A DNA stretch of 64,000 bases from Pseudochrobactrum sp. sp1633 (GTDB lineage Bacteria > Pseudomonadota > Alphaproteobacteria > Rhizobiales > Rhizobiaceae), in the NCBI RefSeq assembly GCF_030376605.1, contig NZ_JARRAE010000008.1, forward strand, positions 1 to 64,000, read 5' to 3'. A model generated the notes under the pieces. The model was not told the origin of the DNA. It did not search any database and saw only the letters and a program-made list of their open reading frames with translations. Made by a program: the position numbers and the translations under genes. Positions 60,586 through 64,000 of this stretch are shown here, one piece after another (the stretch's first letter is position 1; every line of letters starts with the position of its first letter).

Positions 60586-61473
60586 ATGAATAAAACATCA
60601 CTCATCGCCGCCGTTTTCGGTACATTGCTGACACAGGTTGCATTCGCTCAGGATGCGGCAATTCCTGCACAGACGCTTAATGAAGCGCTCCATACCCGTC
60701 TGCCGGAAGAGTTTGTAAAAGCCGGAAAAATGGTTGCTGTGAACAGCGGCTCATTCCCTCCGTATGAAATCGTGACCGGGCGGGACATGAGCGGCGCCAG
60801 CGCGGATATGTCCAAGGCTCTGGGAGAAGTGCTCGGTGTTAAAATTGAGCACACAACAGTGAGCGGTCTTCCGGCTATTCTGAGCGGTATCAGCGCCGGA
60901 CGTTACCAGTTTGGTTTTGGTCCGATCGGCGACTTTCCTTCCCGTCAGGAAGCGAATGACTTTGTGGATTGGGTGAAGGAATTTGTGGTTTTCGCGGTTC
61001 ACAAGGGCAATCCTGAGGGCATTGTTTCTCTCGATACAGCCTGTGGCAAGCGCATTGCTGTTATGGCCGGTGGTTCTGCGGAAAAGGTTATCAAAGCGCA
61101 GGCTGAGAAATGTGTGGCAGACGGAAAAGAAGCCATTCAGGTGCAGTCTTTCACAGACCAGCCGACTTCTATTCTGGCTGTCCGGTCAAAGCGCTCTGAT
61201 GCATTTTTCTCATCTCAGGCACCGCTAACCTATTTTGTGCAGCAGTCAAACGGTGAGCTGGAGCTGGCAGGCGTGGGTGAGAAGAACGGCTTTGATGACC
61301 TGTATCAGGGCGCGGTTGTTCCGAAAAACTCGCCATTGAGCGAAGTTCTGCGTGATGGATTGCAGGTTCTGATTGATAACGGCACCTACGCAACCATCAT
61401 GAAGAAATGGGGTCTTGAAAATAATATGATTCAGGCTGCCGGTATTAATCTGGCCGGAAAGACTGCGAAATGA
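60586..61473 (+). CDS. Amino-acid-type ABC transporter, periplasmic binding protein
   Basis: A 295-residue SBP family 3 protein. The signal peptide MNKTSLIAAVFGTLLTQVAFA ends near residue 21 before QDAAIP. The mature chain has KAGKMVAVNSGSFPPYEI, SADMSKALGEVLGVKIEH, and FGFGPIGDFPSRQEA. GGGAGG precedes the ATG. It starts a tight operon with a permease (four-base overlap) and an ATPase. The ligand could be an amino acid or an N-acyl/aryl derivative, given the M20 hydrolase gene downstream. Confidence 0.9.
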   Translation: MNKTSLIAAVFGTLLTQVAFAQDAAIPAQTLNEALHTRLPEEFVKAGKMVAVNSGSFPPYEIVTGRDMSGASADMSKALGEVLGVKIEHTTVSGLPAILSGISAGRYQFGFGPIGDFPSRQEANDFVDWVKEFVVFAVHKGNPEGIVSLDTACGKRIAVMAGGSAEKVIKAQAEKCVADGKEAIQVQSFTDQPTSILAVRSKRSDAFFSSQAPLTYFVQQSNGELELAGVGEKNGFDDLYQGAVVPKNSPLSEVLRDGLQVLIDNGTYATIMKKWGLENNMIQAAGINLAGKTAK

Positions 61474-62432
61474 CCATCTCTGCCTTGAGTGAAAACAAAA
61501 AGGCAGCATCAGGCGGCGTCGATCTTTACGACGTCGCCAAAGCGCATGAGCCTTTTCGCACCGATCGTCTGCTGCTCTGGCTGTTTACTTTGGCAGTGGC
61601 AGGGAACTTTCTGTATATTGTGGCCGTCAATCCGAATTTCGGCTGGCCGGTTGTCGGCGCATATCTCTTTGATCCGACCGTTATGCAGGGGCTGACAATC
61701 ACGCTTGGCCTGACAGTTGTCGCCATGATCCTCGGGGTCATTCTCGGCCTGTTTCTCGCTATTGCCCGCATGTCTGATGATCGTCTGTTCAGTTCGCTGT
61801 CCAGCCTGTTTATCTGGTTTTTCCGTGGTACGCCGCTGCTGGTTCAGCTTATTTTCTGGTATAATCTGTCCACCTTGTTTCCGCAGCTGTCGATCAGTAT
61901 TCCGTTCGGGCCTACGCTGGTCAGCTGGAATACCAATGATGTGATTACACCATTGACGGCAGCAATTGTTGGTCTGGCTTTGAACGAAGCAGCCTATATG
62001 GCTGAAATTATCCGTGGCGGTTTGCTCTCGGTTGATAAAGGGCAGGCGGAAACAGCTGAAGCCTTTGGGATGACCAAAGCGCGTGCATTGCGCCGCATCA
62101 TTATCCCGCAGGCTATGCGTTCCATTGTGCCGCCAACCGGCAATCAGCTGATCAGCATGATTAAAGCGACCTCACTCGTGAGTGTGATTGCAATGGCGGA
62201 TCTGCTCTATTCAGTACAGTCGATCTACAACCGTACTTTCGAAGTCATGCCGATGCTGATGGTTGCAGTGCTGTGGTATTTGCTGATCACCTCTATTCTG
62301 AATGTCGGTCAGAGTGCCATTGAGCGCTACTATAATCGCGGTGAACGCGGTGGCCCTGCGGCTAAAGATGAGGGGGCAGTACCTGCTCAGACAACTATAG
62401 CAGGCAGCACCGAACAGGAGGGTGCCCGATGA
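61470..62432 (+). CDS. Amino-acid-type ABC transporter permease
   Basis: A 320-residue permease of the HisM/GlnP family, larger than usual because of N- and C-terminal extensions. It contains WFFRGTPLLVQLIFWYNL and the EAA loop ETAEAFGMTKARALRRIIIPQA. Only one permease gene is visible, so a homodimer is likely. It overlaps both neighbours by four bases (ATGA). Confidence 0.9.
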   Translation: MTISALSENKKAASGGVDLYDVAKAHEPFRTDRLLLWLFTLAVAGNFLYIVAVNPNFGWPVVGAYLFDPTVMQGLTITLGLTVVAMILGVILGLFLAIARMSDDRLFSSLSSLFIWFFRGTPLLVQLIFWYNLSTLFPQLSISIPFGPTLVSWNTNDVITPLTAAIVGLALNEAAYMAEIIRGGLLSVDKGQAETAEAFGMTKARALRRIIIPQAMRSIVPPTGNQLISMIKATSLVSVIAMADLLYSVQSIYNRTFEVMPMLMVAVLWYLLITSILNVGQSAIERYYNRGERGGPAAKDEGAVPAQTTIAGSTEQEGAR

Positions 62433-63211
62433 CATCCGTTGTAAGCCAAAAGGCGCCGCTTGTACGCGCGCATAATGTGCATAAGTCTTTTCATCATATT
62501 GAAGTGCTGAAAGGCATTGATCTTGAGGTGAATGCCGGAGAGGTGATTGTTATTCTCGGACCTTCCGGTTCAGGAAAATCGACATTTCTGCGCTGTATCA
62601 ATCATCTGGAAACCATCAATCAGGGCTCCATCTTTGTTGATGATGAGCAGATCGGCTACAGACTGAAAAACGGCCGTCTCACTGCACTTTCCAATCGTGC
62701 GATTGCCAAACAGCGCAGCCAGATCGGCATGGTTTTCCAGTCGTTCAACCTCTATCCTCATATGACTGTATTGCAGAATGTGATTGAAGCACCGATGGGC
62801 GTGCATGGCAAAAAGCGCGCTGAGGCAGAGGCAATTGCACGCGAATTGCTGGCTAAAGTGGATATGTCGCATAAAATTAACGCCTATCCGCGTCAGCTTT
62901 CCGGCGGGCAGCAACAGCGTGTAGCGATTGCGCGTGCTTTGGCTATTCAGCCAAAATTGATGCTGTTTGATGAGCCGACCTCGGCGCTTGATCCGGAACT
63001 CGTAGGGGAGGTTCTGACAACCATGCGCGATCTTGCCAGTCAGGGACTGACTATGATTGTCGTAACGCATGAGATCGGTTTTGCCCGCGAGGCAGCTGAC
63101 CGGGTTGTTTTCATCGATGGCGGACGTATTGTTGAACAGGGAACGCCGGAGCAGGTGCTGGAAAATCCGCAGCATCCACGAACCCGCAGTTTCCTTGGCC
63201 GGTTCATCTGA
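62429..63211 (+). CDS. Amino-acid-type ABC transporter, ATP-binding protein
   Basis: A 260-residue PAAT-type ATPase. Walker A is [10 protein letters not shown]-loop QIGMVFQSFNLYPHMT, signature [15 protein letters not shown], Walker B LMLFDEPTSALDP, and H-loop VVTHEIGFAREAADR. It ends 28 bases before the M20 hydrolase start and would share its transcript. Confidence 0.92.
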   Translation: MTSVVSQKAPLVRAHNVHKSFHHIEVLKGIDLEVNAGEVIVILGPSGSGKSTFLRCINHLETINQGSIFVDDEQIGYRLKNGRLTALSNRAIAKQRSQIGMVFQSFNLYPHMTVLQNVIEAPMGVHGKKRAEAEAIARELLAKVDMSHKINAYPRQLSGGQQQRVAIARALAIQPKLMLFDEPTSALDPELVGEVLTTMRDLASQGLTMIVVTHEIGFAREAADRVVFIDGGRIVEQGTPEQVLENPQHPRTRSFLGRFI

Positions 63212-63239
63212 CACATTTAAAGGCTTTTCTGGTAATCAC

Positions 63240-64000
63240 ATGACACAATCTGATAAATTTGCCCGCCTTTCTGACCTCGCTGAACAAGGTGATAATCTGA
63301 AGGCGATCCGTCATCATCTGCATGCGCATCCTGAGCTTTCCTTTGAAGAGGAAAAGACAGCCGCTTTCGTAGCGGAAAAGCTTGAGGCATGGGGCTATGA
63401 GGTGACACGCAATGTCGGCGGACATGGTGTTGTCGGGCGGCTTCAGCATGGCAATGGCAAGCGCAGTCTTGCAATCCGTGCGGATATGGATGCTTTGCCG
63501 ATCCATGAAGATACCGGCCTGCCTTATGCCAGCCAGTTTGCCGGCAAGATGCATGCCTGCGGCCATGACGGCCATACGACCATGCTGCTCGGCGCTGCTG
63601 AATATCTGGGTCGTACAAAAAACTTCAATGGCACAGTTAATCTGGTTTTCCAGCCGGCCGAAGAAGCAGGACAGGTCAGCGGCGCGCAGGCCATGATTGC
63701 TGATGGTTTGTTTGAGCGTTTTCCCTGCGATGCAATTTTTGGCTTGCATAACCATCCGGGAGCACCGGAAGGTAGCTTTCTGATGCGCTCAGGCCCGCTG
63801 ATGGCCTCGTCTGATACGGTGATTATCAAAGTTGTCGGTAAGGGTGGCCATGCTTCGCGGCCACACCTGACGGTTGATCCGGTGATGGCTGCCTCAAGTC
63901 TTGTCATGGCACTGCAAACGGTCGTTGCACGTAATATTGACCCGACAGAAACTGCTGTGATCACAGTTGGCTCCATCCATGGCGGTGAGGCTTCCAATGT
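63240..64000 (+). CDS. M20D-family amidohydrolase (hippurate hydrolase/IAA-amino-acid hydrolase type), N-terminal part
   Basis: The reading frame from ATG 63240 stays open to the window edge (about 253 codons). It has ALRHHLHAHPELSF-like AIRHHLHAHPELSFEEEKT, IRADMDALPIHEDTGLPY, the metal motif MHACGHDGHTTMLL, FQPAEEAGQ and the dimerisation domain start at GKGGHASRPH. Enzymes of this group cleave N-acyl or N-aroyl amino acids. It directly follows the ABC importer, so the imported compound is probably an amide conjugate (inference). The C-terminus lies outside the window. Confidence 0.9.
   Translation, partial: MTQSDKFARLSDLAEQGDNLKAIRHHLHAHPELSFEEEKTAAFVAEKLEAWGYEVTRNVGGHGVVGRLQHGNGKRSLAIRADMDALPIHEDTGLPYASQFAGKMHACGHDGHTTMLLGAAEYLGRTKNFNGTVNLVFQPAEEAGQVSGAQAMIADGLFERFPCDAIFGLHNHPGAPEGSFLMRSGPLMASSDTVIIKVVGKGGHASRPHLTVDPVMAASSLVMALQTVVARNIDPTETAVITVGSIHGGEASN

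Noticed and set aside
1-64000. CRISPR arrays, tRNA or rRNA genes, prophage or transposase genes
   Set aside because: I read both strands by eye and saw no regular spacer repeats, no cloverleaf-like or rRNA-like stretch and no integrase or transposase motif. A computed scan could still find a short tRNA I missed.

Overview
The window looks like chromosomal DNA of an alphaproteobacterium of the Brucella/Ochrobactrum group (Brucellaceae, Hyphomicrobiales). This is inferred from gene content, moderate GC, a TGA-N9-TCA iron-operator-like palindrome, and short intergenic repeats of the kind seen in these genomes. No organism-specific marker was available, so the genus is uncertain. I saw no rRNA, tRNA, CRISPR array, prophage or insertion sequence. 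The gene set is dominated by uptake and catabolism: four ABC importers, three with their complete enzyme or regulator context, and six one-component regulators.

Region by region: (1) 1-6136: a truncated acetyltransferase; a TonB-dependent heme/hemoglobin-type receptor behind a near-perfect iron-responsive palindrome; an MFS exporter with an extra C-terminal domain; a small hypothetical gene and an AraC regulator. (2) 6137-11707: a phospholipid-type module (CdsA-like cytidylyltransferase, PlsC-like acyltransferase, PAP2_3/dual-specificity phosphatase fusion, alpha/beta-hydrolase/methyltransferase fusion, and a divergent CDP-alcohol phosphatidyltransferase). It matches the E. coli ynbABCD set plus an acyltransferase and has no established product. 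(3) 11714-19719: an aminotransferase, then a lysR-lysA divergent pair followed by a DapF paralogue with an altered active-site loop and a polar amino-acid ABC importer. (4) 19776-21173: an orphan YjhX-type gene preceded by a coupled 26-codon ORF, and a class I glutamine amidotransferase-type hydrolase. (5) 21236-31141: GntR regulator, araFGH-type importer and a complete De Ley-Doudoroff route (sugar dehydrogenase, lactonase, mutarotase, galactonate dehydratase, KDGal kinase, KDPGal aldolase). (6) 31163-41860: a CUT1 sugar importer co-transcribed with a PfkB kinase and a divergent ArgH-family lyase, with a ROK regulator and an 809-residue PIG-L deacetylase on the other strand. The substrate is unknown, and this is one of the two most interesting loci. 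(7) 42078-51312: two luciferase-like monooxygenases, an FMN reductase, an F420-reductase-like protein, an esterase, an MHS-type transporter broken by a single TGG-to-TAG change, and two SDR dehydrogenases. (8) 51987-58124: a Tat-exported molybdenum hydroxylase, its [2Fe-2S] subunit, a triheme cytochrome c, and the XdhC and MocA maturation factors. (9) 58131-64000: a MocR regulator, a Pht5-like protein, an amino-acid ABC importer and the start of an M20 amidohydrolase.

Most genes sit in tightly packed operons with 1-8 base overlaps. Several solute-binding-protein genes are separated from downstream transporter genes by strong hairpins, which probably set a higher level of binding protein. The two loci with the least explained biochemistry are the lipid module (6137-11707) and the ArgH-like/PIG-L/CUT1 locus (31163-41860).
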